Shown: positions 25,401-35,011, counted from the stretch's first letter. The stretch: DNA of 64,000 nt from Microcystis wesenbergii NRERC-220 (GCF_032027425.1 NZ_JAVSJA010000001.1:3237501-3301500), one strand, 5' to 3'. Numbers and translations: made by a program. Notes: a model not told the origin generated them from the sequence alone.

Positions 25401-28353
25401 TTTAACTGCTCCCCTGCCAGCAGGACAAAAGCGAGCGCTACAGAGAGCTTACGACAAAGCCGGATTTTCTCCCGCTAGTCTAGGACTCTATGAAGCCCAC
25501 GGCACGGGGACGGTGGCCGGCGATCGAGCAGAATTAGAAACAATTACCAGTTCTCTACAAGCCTCTGGGGCAGAGCAAAAATCCTGCGCTATTGGCTCAA
25601 TTAAAACCTTGCTCGGACATACTAAAAGTGCCGCTGGGGTCGTTGGACTAATGAAAGTAGCCCTCTCCCTACATCACAAAGTCCTACCCGCTCACTTTGG
25701 GGTTGAGACACCCTTAGACCCGATTGTGGATCCAGAAAGTCCGGTCTATCTCTTGAAAGACAATCATCCTTGGCTGACTAATCCCAACCAACCTCGCCGG
25801 GGAGCGGTCAGTGCTTTTGGCTTTGGGGGGACGAATTTTCATGCCATTCTCGAGGAGTATGGGGGAGCAGTTCAGAGACCAGCCGTGGGAGGAGATAACT
25901 GGCCTTGGGAATTGGTGATCTTGGCTGCCGAGAATCGCCAAGAATTATTGCCAAAAGTGCGGTCTCTGCTGACAGCTTTGCAAGGAGGAGCAAAACCGCG
26001 ACTGGGAGATCTGGCCTACAGTTGCGCTTTAACAGCGACAAACCACCTAGGCAGGGGAGCAACCCTAGCCATCGTGACCAGTAATTTGTCAGAGTTAGTC
26101 GCCAGCTTGTCCTCGGCTCTTAGTTATCTGGCAGGCGATTCTGCCAGTCCCCTGCCCCCTGAGATTCAGTTCTCCGAAGGCCACACCCCCACTGGGACAA
26201 AAGCTCTCACTGCTTTTCTCTTTCCGGGGCAGGGGGCGCAATATCCCGGCATGGCCAGGGAAGTTGCTCTCTATAGGCAAGAGATGCGCCAAGCTTTGGA
26301 ATTTGCCGACAGCCATCTGGACCATCGCTTCCCAAAATTGCTGAGTCAGTATATCTATCCCCCCAGTGCCTATTCAGAAGCGGCCGAAATTAGCAATGAA
26401 CAACAGCTTAAACAGACTCAAGTAGCTCAACCCGCTCTAGGAGCCGTGGAATCGGGCTATCTAGCCTTGCTGGCCAAGCTGGGCATTAAGGCAGATTTGG
26501 CAGCAGGACACAGTTATGGCGAATATACAGCCCTCTACGCTGCCGGTGTGCTATCCCAAGCTCAATTTCTCAATCTTTCTGCCCTTAGAGGCCAGATTAT
26601 GTCCCAAGCTTGTCAGGGGGTTGAGGGAGCTATGGCTGCCGTGCAAATCACCCGCGAGGAATTGGCACAATATCTTGACAGTTTTCCAGGAGTTGTGGTA
26701 GCCAATCACAATGCTCCCCTTCAGTCCGTCATTTCCGGACCACAAGCAGCGATCGAACAAGCAATCAACAGTTTGAACGCGGACGGCATTACCGCTAGAA
26801 AGCTGCCTGTGGCCGGAGCTTTTCACTCGCCCTTGCTGGCAGAGGTTCAGGAAGAGTTGACCCGTCAGTTAAATTCTGGCTGCTTTGAGTCTCCCCAGTT
26901 TCCTGTCTATGCTAACGCTACAGCCCTTCCTTACCCTTCAGATGCCGATGGCATCCGTGGCCAGTTAAGCCAACAGGCTCTCCGTCCAGTAGAGTTCGTC
27001 AGTCAAATTCAGGCTTTATATGAAGCTGGCGCTCGCACCTTTATTGAAGTCGGTCCAAAAAGCATCCTGACCAAGTTCGTCGGTCAAATTTTAGGAGACA
27101 AAGAGCATACTTGCGTATCTTTAGATGGGCAAGGGGGAGGACTGCGAGGCTTTCTGCTGGGCTTAGGGACTCTAATTACCAGAGGGCTAGATGTGCAACT
27201 CCTTTCTCTGTTTGTCGGACGCCAAGTCCAGCAGCTGCAATTATCTCGACTGGCAGAGCTAACGAGCCCCTCTCAATTAGCACCCACCACTTGGCTGGTT
27301 AACGGTGGTGGTGTCAGGTCATTAGGAGCTACCAATAGTTATAGCGGCAAGCTCCCCCCCCTGTCCTTGGAAACGTCTATCCTAGGCAGACAAGACAAAA
27401 AAGGGCAAAACGGTAACACCGAGGCGAAGCCAGACTCAGGGATAGAGCGATTTGAGCCAGTCAAGCCGCCTAGTCCTGCCCCTCATGCCCATTCCCCTTC
27501 CCAACTCACCGGGTTAAACCCCATAGTTCCTACTAATTCAAATCCGCAACCCAAAATCCAGCGAACAATGTCTGAACAAAATTTTCCCCCGCTCTCCCAA
27601 CCGGCAACTCCACAGACTTATTCTACTAGCCAAGAACCCTCAGTTGCTGGCTCGGTGGCTTTACAAGCCTATCAAGCTTACCAGCAGACCATGCGTCAGT
27701 TTTTGACTCTTCAGGAGAAGGTAATGCTGCAATTTCTCCAAGCCAGTCAGGTAGAAGGAATGACTCCTTCAAGATTGGTGGCTATGCCAGAGCGGAGCCG
27801 GCCGGCAGCCCAACCTGTACTTTCCCTTGGCTCCAATGGAGGGGGAAGTGCTAACCTCTCCCCTGCTTCGCCGCCAGTACCCCCCCGAATTTCCCCACCC
27901 CCTTCCCGACCCGCTGCACCGCCTCAGATATCCGTTAGTCCCACATCGGTTAGTCCCACAATTGAGCAGCAAGAGCCAGTGCTCAAGCCCCAGCCAGCAG
28001 CAGCATCTCCCAATCTGCCAACCCCTGCCGATGCCGTTGTCCCCTCTGTCCTGCTCGAACGGGAGAGTTTGACCAAAACTCTCTTGCAATTGGTCAGTGA
28101 ACGCACTGGCTACCCAATTGATATGTTGGGCTTGGATCAGGATTTGGAAGCAGAACTAGGAATTGACTCGATCAAGCGAGTGGAAATTTTGGGAGCAATA
28201 CAGAAAAGTTTGCCCGCTGCTGTCGCTGAAGGTATGCAGTCCCAGATGGAAAATTTGACCAAGGTTAAATCCCTGAACGGCATTGTTCAACAAGTCTTAT
28301 GCCTCTCACCGTCTGGGACAGTGGAACCCTCAAAAAGCTTGGGAAAGTTCTAG
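22441..28353 (+). CDS. PUFA-synthase-like multidomain protein: NMO-NMO-KS-AT-ACP
   Basis: About 1970 residues (first of two adjacent ATGs at 22438). Residues ~1-270 form a degenerate nitronate-monooxygenase/enoyl-reductase barrel (VQGGIGIHTASACRAAGAAG); ~340-640 form a second with ECGGHVGP near 472, the PfaD-type enoyl reductase signature. The KS spans ~697-1135 with C886 in VDAACASS, EAHGTGT and GHTKSAAG. The AT spans ~1230-1530 with S1359 in GHSYGE. A Pro-rich linker leads to one ACP, phosphopantetheine site S1911 in LGIDSIKRVE. Together these extend and reduce an acyl chain. It resembles PfaA/HglE-type iterative synthases with PfaD fused in front, a form I do not recognise as a named system. 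The KR follows in an overlapping frame. Confidence 0.88.
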   Translation: MDKFNCFSLSPIELEHPGLAIASIRAGGIGILDREFCQPENLERAISNLEQVLALKNAPRAAGLRLNLTQIEQSSQLLARLELESHWLILSGWQEATAETLREKLQLLSGENRLILLEITDANQLPLLASLFPFLAGLVAKGQESGGWVGEDPAFILTQKLLKTSSLPIYVQGGIGIHTASACRAAGAAGVVLDDQLWLMPESPLPGEWQEYLRYLNGQEASAIGERLGRACRVLSRPGFAAVAKLQEMAGQIEIQEEASVSGQIWQQRATSLIGWENPATQAWPMGQASGLAADFRKRYQTTGKFVQALLKGSQEQVQTAQELKPLQAETPLAVSHGTKYPIVQGPMTRVSDTAEFAHAVARSGGLPLLALALMRGKQVGELLQKTQALLGELPWGIGILGFVPQAIREEQLQEVQKIKPPFALIAGGRPDQAARLEAQGIATYLHVPVPALLKMFLEQGARRFIFEGRECGGHVGPLSSFVLWESMIATLLEKVPAGAEQQIHAIFAGGIHDALSAAMISAMATPLAVRGMKIGVLMGSAYLFTEEAVACGAILPEFQAQALSCQSTINLETGPGHASRCAVTPFAREFYDTRRQMAARGSSAEEIKNVLEDLTLGRLRIATKGLRRNETGQIVSVNQEQQVSEGMYMIGQVATMRHQVISVSSLHQEVAEGSGQLLTSLSPAGEEKVPAPTRPSDIAIVGMATLVPKADAPETFWKNILSRVKAIGEIPAHRWDWRLYYDADPQTRDKVYSKWGGFIDEVPFDPLRFGIPPVSLKSIEPLQLLTLEAVRRALEDAGYGGGDFDRERTSVILGAGGGIGDLGGQYAARAEVPRVVENPSPQIWDRLPEWTEETFPGLLLNVAAGRVANRFNCGGSNFTVDAACASSLAAIDLAVTELETGRSNLCIAGGIDTGQSPFAYFCFSKTHALSAQGQPRSFDKAADGIVISEGIAIVVLKRLADAERDGDRIYAVIKAVAGSSDGKALGLTAPLPAGQKRALQRAYDKAGFSPASLGLYEAHGTGTVAGDRAELETITSSLQASGAEQKSCAIGSIKTLLGHTKSAAGVVGLMKVALSLHHKVLPAHFGVETPLDPIVDPESPVYLLKDNHPWLTNPNQPRRGAVSAFGFGGTNFHAILEEYGGAVQRPAVGGDNWPWELVILAAENRQELLPKVRSLLTALQGGAKPRLGDLAYSCALTATNHLGRGATLAIVTSNLSELVASLSSALSYLAGDSASPLPPEIQFSEGHTPTGTKALTAFLFPGQGAQYPGMAREVALYRQEMRQALEFADSHLDHRFPKLLSQYIYPPSAYSEAAEISNEQQLKQTQVAQPALGAVESGYLALLAKLGIKADLAAGHSYGEYTALYAAGVLSQAQFLNLSALRGQIMSQACQGVEGAMAAVQITREELAQYLDSFPGVVVANHNAPLQSVISGPQAAIEQAINSLNADGITARKLPVAGAFHSPLLAEVQEELTRQLNSGCFESPQFPVYANATALPYPSDADGIRGQLSQQALRPVEFVSQIQALYEAGARTFIEVGPKSILTKFVGQILGDKEHTCVSLDGQGGGLRGFLLGLGTLITRGLDVQLLSLFVGRQVQQLQLSRLAELTSPSQLAPTTWLVNGGGVRSLGATNSYSGKLPPLSLETSILGRQDKKGQNGNTEAKPDSGIERFEPVKPPSPAPHAHSPSQLTGLNPIVPTNSNPQPKIQRTMSEQNFPPLSQPATPQTYSTSQEPSVAGSVALQAYQAYQQTMRQFLTLQEKVMLQFLQASQVEGMTPSRLVAMPERSRPAAQPVLSLGSNGGGSANLSPASPPVPPRISPPPSRPAAPPQISVSPTSVSPTIEQQEPVLKPQPAAASPNLPTPADAVVPSVLLERESLTKTLLQLVSERTGYPIDMLGLDQDLEAELGIDSIKRVEILGAIQKSLPAAVAEGMQSQMENLTKVKSLNGIVQQVLCLSPSGTVEPSKSLGKF

Positions 28354-30842
28354 CCCAGGGGGAATCGATTCCACGTTACCTGATGCAAGCACAGGCAGAC
28401 CCCCTACCCACCGGTCAGTGGCCGCTTCCCCAAGGGCTTTTTCTTATTACTGAAGACGAACTTAGCGTCGCTCCCTACTTGGCAGAGTCTCTGCGGCAAA
28501 GAGGGCTGGCGGTAGCACTGATTGAGCGAGCTAGTTTGCCAACACCAAAGGCGTTAGCTGAGGCAGTCAGCAGGGAACGGGAAAAACATGGGCTGGTCGC
28601 CGGGATTGTCCACTTGGCTGCTTTAAGCCAAGCGGCTGAGCCAACTACCCTATCTGAGTGGCGGCAATATACGCAAATACAGGCTAAGAGCTTGTTTTAC
28701 CTGCTCCAGTTGTGTGCTGATGACCTCCGCAAAGGGCAACAGCCAGGCCGCGTCCTGATGGCTTCCTGTTTGGGGGGACAGTTTGGCCGGGATGGTAACT
28801 GGGGGACGAGTTTGCCAATTGCAGGTTGTGGCAACGGGCTTTTGAAAACCCTAGGGGCTGAGTGGCCTAACCTCCATGCCAAGGCAGTAGATCTCGATGC
28901 CCACCTTTCCCCAAAGGTGCTGGCAGAATGCCTCGTCTCAGAACTGTTATTACCTGGGGGGCGCATCGAAGTTGGCTATCCCCAAGGACAACGTACCACT
29001 TTCCGCACCCAGCCGGCTCCTTTCTCATCCCGGGCAACTGTTGCCAAATTTACACCCACTCCCGATTGGGTCGTTTTAATTACAGGCGGCGCTCGCGGCA
29101 TTACTGCGGAAGTAACCAGCGATTTAGCCTCCTTTGGCCTGACGATGATTGTGGTGGGACGGGCTCCTCTAGAGAACGAAGCAACAGCCCATATTGAAGA
29201 TGTAACTGGCTTGCGTCAATTCCTCCTGGCTCAGGCTCGTTCCCAAGGCAAGTTGCCCACCCCCGTTGAGATCGAGCGCCACATCCAGTTAATCTTGAGG
29301 GAGCGGGAAATTCGGGCTAATTTGGCACGATTCCGACAAGCAGGGGCAAAGGTGGAGTATATAGTAGCAGATGTGAAGGATGAGCAGGCTTTTGCTGCCG
29401 TTATTGAAGGCATTTACTCCCGCTACGGACGGTTGGATGCTGCCATCCACGGGGCGGGAATTATTGAGGACAAATTGATTGTCGATAAAGAACTGGCTTC
29501 CTTTGAGCGGGTCTTTGATACGAAAGTGGATAGTGCCTTGATCCTCAGCCGCTATCTGCGTCCAGAGTCTTTGAAGTGGCTGGTTTTCTTCAGTTCAGTT
29601 GCCGGTCGCTACGGTAATCGTGGGCAATCTGACTACGCATCTGCCAATGAAATTTTGAATCGTCTGGCCTGGCAGCTTGACCAGCGCTGGTTGAATACCC
29701 GCGTAGTCGCCATCAATTGGGGACCCTGGGATACTAAGGGCATGGCCTCTGAAGAAGTGAAGCGTCAGTTTCGGGAACGGGGAGTAATCCCAATTTCTCT
29801 AGTCGGTGGTCGCCGCTTTTTCCAGGAAGAATTGAGTTATGGAGATAAGGGAACAGCAGAAGTAATTGCCGGGGAAGCTCCGTGGGAAACCCATGAAGCT
29901 GAGGCCGGAAAACTCGCTCTCCTTCCCGCTAACCGTCCTTTTCCCTTCATTTCTACTGTCCCTCAACTGCAACCTGACAGTAAAGTGACTCTGGAACACA
30001 TCTTTTCTCTAGAGGCAGATCCCTATCTTGAAGATCACTGCTTGGATGGCAAAGCTGTTTTGCCGGCAACCGGGGCCTTGGAATGGATTGCTGAATTTAC
30101 CCAAGCTGCCTGGCCCGACTGGCAAGTTTGTGAAATCGTTGATCTGAGGGTCTTGCGGGGAGTATCCATGGCCGTCGAAGGGAGCCGTAAAGTTCTCTTC
30201 GTCGCCCGTTCTTCTAGTCACGCAGATGCAACGACCTTGCAGGTAACTGCCGAAATCCTAGAGCCTGAGACTAGGATGCCACTATATCGCGCTCTTGTTA
30301 TTCTGCGCCCAGAGATAGAAGCTCCTCCCTCTCTTCATCCCGTCAAGCTCAAATCAGGCAGGAGTCTAGACCCTCAATTTGCTTACCTAGAGTATCTATT
30401 TCACGGCAAGCGATTTCAACTGATGAGTGAGATTATAGCGATTGACGAACAGGGAATTGATGCTTGGGTGAAGCCCAGCCAGCCTTCAGCTTGGGTAGGG
30501 CAAGATTCTGCAACTGCCGTCCCCCCTTGGCTGTTCGACCCAGGCTTTATGGATACTATACCACAAATGGCTTTAGTCTGGTCTCGGCTCTATCAGGACA
30601 GTAGTGCTTTGCCTTCCAAGCTAGGCAGAGTCATCCGCTATGGTAGTTCGCCCCTAACAGGCAGGCTACGGGTAGCTTTTCGAGTTGTCAGAAGTGATGC
30701 TCAGATGATTGTTTACGAGGCATCTGTCTTTGATGAACAAGGTCAAGTCCGCTTTTACCTGGAAAATCTTGAAAGTACCTGTAGTGCTGCCCTGAATCGC
30801 CTGAATGTTCAGTGGCGAGAGTCCCTTGAGAATCCTTCTTGA
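28299..30842 (+). CDS. Ketoreductase-dehydratase protein (KR-DH) of the megasynthase
   Basis: 847 residues. A structural Rossmann-like subdomain (about 40-250) precedes the active KR with TGGARGI near 262 (NADPH site), catalytic S433 in FFSSVAGRYGN and Y446 in SDYASANE. A hot-dog DH follows (~570-840), with H580 in DHCLDGKAVLPATG matching HxxxGxxxxP. It reduces and dehydrates 3-ketoacyl intermediates on the upstream ACP. The frame overlaps the preceding gene by 55 bp; ATG 28383 would avoid overlap. The residues after the overlap (SIPRYLMQAQADPLP) look like the normal ACP-KR linker of a PfaA-type chain, so this may be a naturally split or frameshifted part of one larger protein. A hairpin overlaps the stop. 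Confidence 0.88.
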   Translation: MPLTVWDSGTLKKLGKVLAQGESIPRYLMQAQADPLPTGQWPLPQGLFLITEDELSVAPYLAESLRQRGLAVALIERASLPTPKALAEAVSREREKHGLVAGIVHLAALSQAAEPTTLSEWRQYTQIQAKSLFYLLQLCADDLRKGQQPGRVLMASCLGGQFGRDGNWGTSLPIAGCGNGLLKTLGAEWPNLHAKAVDLDAHLSPKVLAECLVSELLLPGGRIEVGYPQGQRTTFRTQPAPFSSRATVAKFTPTPDWVVLITGGARGITAEVTSDLASFGLTMIVVGRAPLENEATAHIEDVTGLRQFLLAQARSQGKLPTPVEIERHIQLILREREIRANLARFRQAGAKVEYIVADVKDEQAFAAVIEGIYSRYGRLDAAIHGAGIIEDKLIVDKELASFERVFDTKVDSALILSRYLRPESLKWLVFFSSVAGRYGNRGQSDYASANEILNRLAWQLDQRWLNTRVVAINWGPWDTKGMASEEVKRQFRERGVIPISLVGGRRFFQEELSYGDKGTAEVIAGEAPWETHEAEAGKLALLPANRPFPFISTVPQLQPDSKVTLEHIFSLEADPYLEDHCLDGKAVLPATGALEWIAEFTQAAWPDWQVCEIVDLRVLRGVSMAVEGSRKVLFVARSSSHADATTLQVTAEILEPETRMPLYRALVILRPEIEAPPSLHPVKLKSGRSLDPQFAYLEYLFHGKRFQLMSEIIAIDEQGIDAWVKPSQPSAWVGQDSATAVPPWLFDPGFMDTIPQMALVWSRLYQDSSALPSKLGRVIRYGSSPLTGRLRVAFRVVRSDAQMIVYEASVFDEQGQVRFYLENLESTCSAALNRLNVQWRESLENPS

Positions 30843-30860
30843 TTTATCAGAAGGATTCTC
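30828..30860 (+). terminator. Hairpin at the end of the left-arm operon
   Basis: GAGAATCCTTCT and its exact reverse complement are separated by nine bases containing the TGA stop of the KR-DH gene. The stem is 12 bp. No T-tract follows, so it may stabilise the RNA end rather than terminate by itself. Confidence 0.55.
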
Positions 30861-31387
30861 AATAGACCTGTCCGAAAATTGAAGAGCCAATTCTTGACAT
30901 CCTTGCCGTCCGTTTTACGGCCGCGATTCCCAAACCTCACGATTTGGGCTTCGTAGGTAGGTAAAATCTTTGCAGGAACTAGACAACACAATACTTGAAG
31001 CTAATGCTTCAATTCAAGCAAATTTTGTCACCCCCCTCTTGCCCCCCCGATGTCGGAGGGGCAAGAGGGATCCCACGAAAATTAACGCGCAGGCGTAAGA
31101 ACCACCTCTGTTTTAGATAACCCAAGGAATCTAAAGTAAGTGGACTTGTTGAACCAAGAACCCATCGCGTGAGCGCGATGGGAGCGTCAATAGCGTTAAG
31201 ATCTGGACTTTGCCCATACAAAGTTTTTGATGATTTTCTGCCCCCAAACAAGCTATAATGGTCGAAAGGTCGAATTTGAAAAATTTGACTTCAAACCCTA
31301 TCTGCGTAAGGATTTCAGGAGTTTGTACCCAGTAATACTTTAGTATTGTATTGCTTTAAACCAGGCTCTGTATTGTTGGCTCCGTCC
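30843..31387. other. Gene-free region with hairpins and IS200/IS605 end remnants
   Basis: No convincing gene. It holds a solo IS605-type right end (30894-30930, minus orientation), a 12-bp GC hairpin at 31034-31069 (CCCTCTTGCCCC arms), a second right-end-like hairpin at 31158-31190 (CCCATCGCG arms), and a segment 31221-31279 that recurs inverted at 36786-36849. It marks the junction between the left arm and the mobile segment. Confidence 0.65.
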
Positions 31388-31500
31388 TTGACATCCTCAC
31401 CGCCGTAAACGGACGGTGATTCCCAAACCTCACGATTTAGGCTTCGGCCGTGAGCTCAGGCTTCGACGGTGAGCTCAGCCGAACCGCCGAACGGTTTCTG
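31388..31500 (-). ncRNA. Probable omega RNA (right-end RNA) of tnpB
   Basis: TnpB families use an RNA from the 3' end of the gene and the right end as guide. Here the right-end hairpin lies about 30 bp after the tnpB stop, and the transcript would read out into flanking DNA as guide. Limits are approximate; the call comes from family knowledge plus the visible hairpin. Confidence 0.45.
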
Positions 31501-32670
31501 CTTCTTTCCCGAAGGATTTTTCGCACCTGCCTTAACAGATTTACTCTGTTCTGGTCTTATAGTCGCTCCACAGACTGACACCGCAAGCCCTGCGGCCAAA
31601 ATATTTTTACTGGCGTTAATATCTCGGTCATGGTGAGTCCCACAGTCTGGACAGTCCCACTCTCGAACATTTAACGGCATTTTCTCAGCAATATACCCGC
31701 AATTACTACACCTTTTAGAGCTAGGAAACCATCTATCTATTTCGATGTAGTTTCTCCCATACCAACGGCATTTATAGGCTAATTGTCGGGTGATTTCTCC
31801 CCAGCTTACATCAGATATTGCCTGAGATAATTTCGGGTTTTTGACCATATTCTTAACGGCTAAATTCTCAACCACAATCGTTTGGTTTTCACGAACTAAT
31901 TGAGTGGTTAGCTTATGTAAATGGTCTTTTCTGCTATCGGTGATTTGAGCGTGAATTCTGGCTACTTTGATTCTTGCTTTTTCCCGATTTTTTGACCCTT
32001 TCTGTTTTCTAGAAAGATTTTTCGATGCTCTTCGCAGTCTCCGATAATGCTTTTTAAAATGCTTAGGATTAGATACTTTATCGCCATTGCTAGTAATCAC
32101 GAGGCTACTAATTCCTAAGTCAATTCCGATGGCTTTATCTGTTACTGGTAAAGGCTTAATCGTTGGGTCATCAAATCTAATTGAAATATGCCAACGTCCA
32201 GAAGGATGTAATCTGACTGTTACTGTACTTGGTTCACAGCTTTCTGGTATTTGTCTTGACCATCGAATAGGTAAAGGTTCTGTGCATTTAGCTAAATAGA
32301 TTTGTTTGTCTTTAATTTTAAAAGCAGACTTAGTAAATTCGGCACTTCCTCCCTGATGTTTTTTCTGAAAGTTGGGATACTTAGTACGACCAGCAAAGAA
32401 ATTAGTGAAAGCTGTTTGTAAATGTCTTAACCCTTGTTGTAAAGGTACACAGCTTACTTCATTGAGAAAGTTTAATTCTTCTTGCTTTTTCCAATCGGTT
32501 AGCATTGAAGAAGTTTGAGCGTAGCCTACTCTTTCTTGCTTTTCGTACCAAGCTTGTGTTCGTTCGTGGAGAGCTTTGTTGTAAACTAATCTTACACAGC
32601 CCAATGTGCGCCGCAATAGCGACTCTTGTTCGGGTGTGGGGTAAAATCGAAACGAATAGGCTTTTTCCAT
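31456..32670 (-). CDS. tnpB: TnpB RNA-guided nuclease (IS200/IS605 OrfB)
   Basis: 404 residues, full length. The N-terminal HTH/OrfB domain has FRFYPTPEQESLLRRTLG; the RuvC-like core has GIDLGISSLVITSNGDKV (first Asp), TIVVENLAVKNM (Glu) and THHDRDINASKNIL (last Asp). The zinc ribbon uses Cys pairs in CSNCGYIAEKM and CPDCGTH. All catalytic residues appear intact, so it could be an active programmable nuclease that maintains its element. The Lys/Ser-rich C-terminus is slightly longer than in many TnpBs. Confidence 0.93.
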   Translation of the reverse strand: MEKAYSFRFYPTPEQESLLRRTLGCVRLVYNKALHERTQAWYEKQERVGYAQTSSMLTDWKKQEELNFLNEVSCVPLQQGLRHLQTAFTNFFAGRTKYPNFQKKHQGGSAEFTKSAFKIKDKQIYLAKCTEPLPIRWSRQIPESCEPSTVTVRLHPSGRWHISIRFDDPTIKPLPVTDKAIGIDLGISSLVITSNGDKVSNPKHFKKHYRRLRRASKNLSRKQKGSKNREKARIKVARIHAQITDSRKDHLHKLTTQLVRENQTIVVENLAVKNMVKNPKLSQAISDVSWGEITRQLAYKCRWYGRNYIEIDRWFPSSKRCSNCGYIAEKMPLNVREWDCPDCGTHHDRDINASKNILAAGLAVSVCGATIRPEQSKSVKAGAKNPSGKKQKPFGGSAELTVEA

Positions 32671-33836
32671 ACCTCACATTTTAGCATATATTCTGTAAAT
32701 GCGCTAATATTTAACAGTAAAGCCGTCGTAAAACGACGGGGTTTCAGACCCAAATTTTCGATGAGAGTATCCTTTGGCTTAATTCCCGTCAAGCTATCTG
32801 GATTTGTCGTTTCTTGGCTCGAATTAACTGGATTGGACAAGAGGGAAGAAAGGGCATAAATAGGTATAGAACCAGAACTCAGAAAGGGCAAAATTAGTCA
32901 AGCCAAGGCTACTATCTAGTTGAACTGGCAATTGGACGCTTGCTGCGCCAATCTCTGCCAATTTTAAAGAGTTATCTTCGATAGAAGTATTGCCACTGTC
33001 ACCAAAGCCGGTAAAAAATTGTTTTGAGAATAGCCTATCAGCAGCCAGTTCAAAATCACTAATCTCATCTCCTTCAATTGAGCGATCGCTGAAAGTCGGC
33101 GGAGAAAACTGAGCATCATCAACCCCACCGAATAGGTGGTCATTGCTGGCTCCACCAGTGAGAGTATCCTTTGGCTTAATTCCCGTCAAGCTATCTGGAT
33201 TGGACAAGAGCGAAGAAAGGGAATAAATATATACAGAGCCAGCATCAGGCACTTGAGGAACTTCGTTATCATCTTGAAAAGCAGTAACGGCTAGGGTATC
33301 GCCATCAATTACTATCCGCTTGCCAAAAACATCACCCGCTTTTCCATCGATAGCGGTAAGTTTGTAAACTTGCGTCCAAACCCCATTGATTTTCTGAAAA
33401 ATATGGCATAGAACGAGTTAGTTAGGACAGATGCCTGAAGGCTTTACTCACAGCATCCACAAGGTTTTCACTATCATTGATAATCTGACTAACATAGTTT
33501 TTCAATCTAGCCCAGAACTTTTCAATTTTGTTGATATCTGGAGAATAGGCGGGTAAAAATAGCACTTCACATCCCGCTTTAGCTAACAATTTTTTGATTC
33601 TCTCTTTGGGATGAAAACTGGCGTTATCAATGATGATAATTTGACCGGGTAGTAGTTCGGGTAATAGCAATTGTTCTATCCACTCACACACCAACTCTGT
33701 ATTACAGTACCCCTCAAACACCATTGGCGCGATCGTGGAACCACGCCACCAACCGCTGATCACACTAACTCTTTCGCTACAGTGACCTAACTTTAAAGCC
33801 TCAAATCTTTCTGATTTGTGACAATATCCATAAGGG

Positions 33837-35011
33837 CAGAAGTGTTGAACGTTGAGAAAAGTCAGAAAAAAAATGCTATTATAGATAGAATCTAGACAAC
33901 TTATTCCCCTCACAATAGGGAGTTTGCCCTGATGACGAATTTTTCAAAACTCATAAAAGAGCTTCTCAAACCACTGCCTAAAAATGACTACCCCGCTTTA
34001 GATACTTTTACATTTTTGTCCTGTTGGATTGGTTTTGCTTTAGATAAAAGCATCGTCAGTATGAGGGACTTATGCAGTAGAATGGTACTTCAAGGAATTA
34101 ATGTAAATTTATCCACATTTTCTAAGGCAAGCAAAATTAGAGAAACAAGTCCATTTGAGAAAGTCATTGTCGAATTAAATAAGCGTTTAGTTGCCAAAAA
34201 AGGAATAGAGAATGCGCGAGCTTTATTTCCTATTGACTCAACAATAATTAGCTTAACCAGTAAATTACTATGGTCCCAGGGATGGCATCAAGTAAAACTA
34301 TTCTCTGGTCTTAATAGTATCACAACAGAGGTGGTCGGAATACTCATCCATTTTGGTCAAGGTCATGACTCAAAAGAAGGAGGAAAAACGATAGAAGCAA
34401 TTCCTGTAAATGGAGTTGGAGCAATGGATAGAGGATTTGCGTCTAATCAAAGAATCACCGAATTATTAGAGAGTAGTGACAAGCATTTTGTCTTGAGAGT
34501 GAAAAATAATATTAGCCTAGAGATGCTCGAAAATGGCAAGTGTAAACTCGGAAAAGATAAAAGACAAATAGAAGTAAGAGTAGTCGCTTTTTGCGACCTA
34601 GAAAGTCAAACAGAATTTCGGCTGGCGACAGATTTACCTCTAGAAGGAGAAGGAGCAGTTAGTAATGAAGAAGTTGCCGAAATTTACATCCAAAGATGGC
34701 AAATAGAACTGCTGTGGAAATTTTTAAAAATGCATCTAAAGTTGGATAATCTAATCACTAAAAACGAGAACGGAATCCGCCTACATATCTATAGTTGCAT
34801 TATCGCTTATCTGATTCTACAGCTAATAGATATTGAAGAAGGATTTGGGAAAAGCTTATTAGACAAACTGCGCTATTTACAGAGTTTCATGTGTCAACAT
34901 ATTAGCTATGTACACTGGTTCCGGAGGATTGTCTATTCAATTTAAAATTTGATGTTATAGGGGTATTATGCTTGTCAATGTAAAGTTTTATTACAGGATT
35001 CAACGTTTCTG
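33837..35011 (+). mobile_element. IS4-family element (1175 bp) nested in the IS630
   Basis: The 9-bp duplication CCATAAGGG is present at 33828-33836 and 35012-35020. Ends begin CAGAAGTGTTGAACGTTG and, reversed, CAGAAACGTTGAATCC. It carries one complete transposase and lies inside the transposase gene of the IS630 element. Confidence 0.85.
33932..34945 (+). CDS. IS4-family transposase
   Basis: 337 residues. The acidic motifs are in LFPIDSTIISLTS, GVGAMDRGFAS and the C-terminal YIQRWQIELLWKFLK, which fits the Y(2)R(3)E(6)K signature of IS4-family DDE transposases. The protein fills the element, with no frameshift, so it may be functional. It catalyses cut-and-paste transposition of its 1175-bp element. 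Confidence 0.9.
   Translation: MTNFSKLIKELLKPLPKNDYPALDTFTFLSCWIGFALDKSIVSMRDLCSRMVLQGINVNLSTFSKASKIRETSPFEKVIVELNKRLVAKKGIENARALFPIDSTIISLTSKLLWSQGWHQVKLFSGLNSITTEVVGILIHFGQGHDSKEGGKTIEAIPVNGVGAMDRGFASNQRITELLESSDKHFVLRVKNNISLEMLENGKCKLGKDKRQIEVRVVAFCDLESQTEFRLATDLPLEGEGAVSNEEVAEIYIQRWQIELLWKFLKMHLKLDNLITKNENGIRLHIYSCIIAYLILQLIDIEEGFGKSLLDKLRYLQSFMCQHISYVHWFRRIVYSI

Larger units (their letters stand above)
31388..32750 (-). mobile_element. tnpB-only IS200/IS605-family element (IS1341-type)
   Basis: The left end near 32720-32750 carries the hairpin CCGTCGTTTTACGACGG and the right end 31388-31423 the hairpin ACCGTCCGTTTACGGCGGT followed by GATGTCAAG. Only tnpB lies between them; no Y1 transposase tnpA is present, so movement would need one in trans. 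It lies inside the 3' region of a decaying FG-GAP gene. Confidence 0.75.

Noticed and set aside
23382-27302. Several 60-147 residue frames inside the 1971-residue gene
   Set aside because: All are shadows of the clearly coding megasynthase frame.
22441-30842. Naming the locus as a known heterocyst glycolipid or microcystin cluster
   Set aside because: No NRPS domains are present and the domain order and tailoring genes do not match a named cluster I can confirm from sequence alone.
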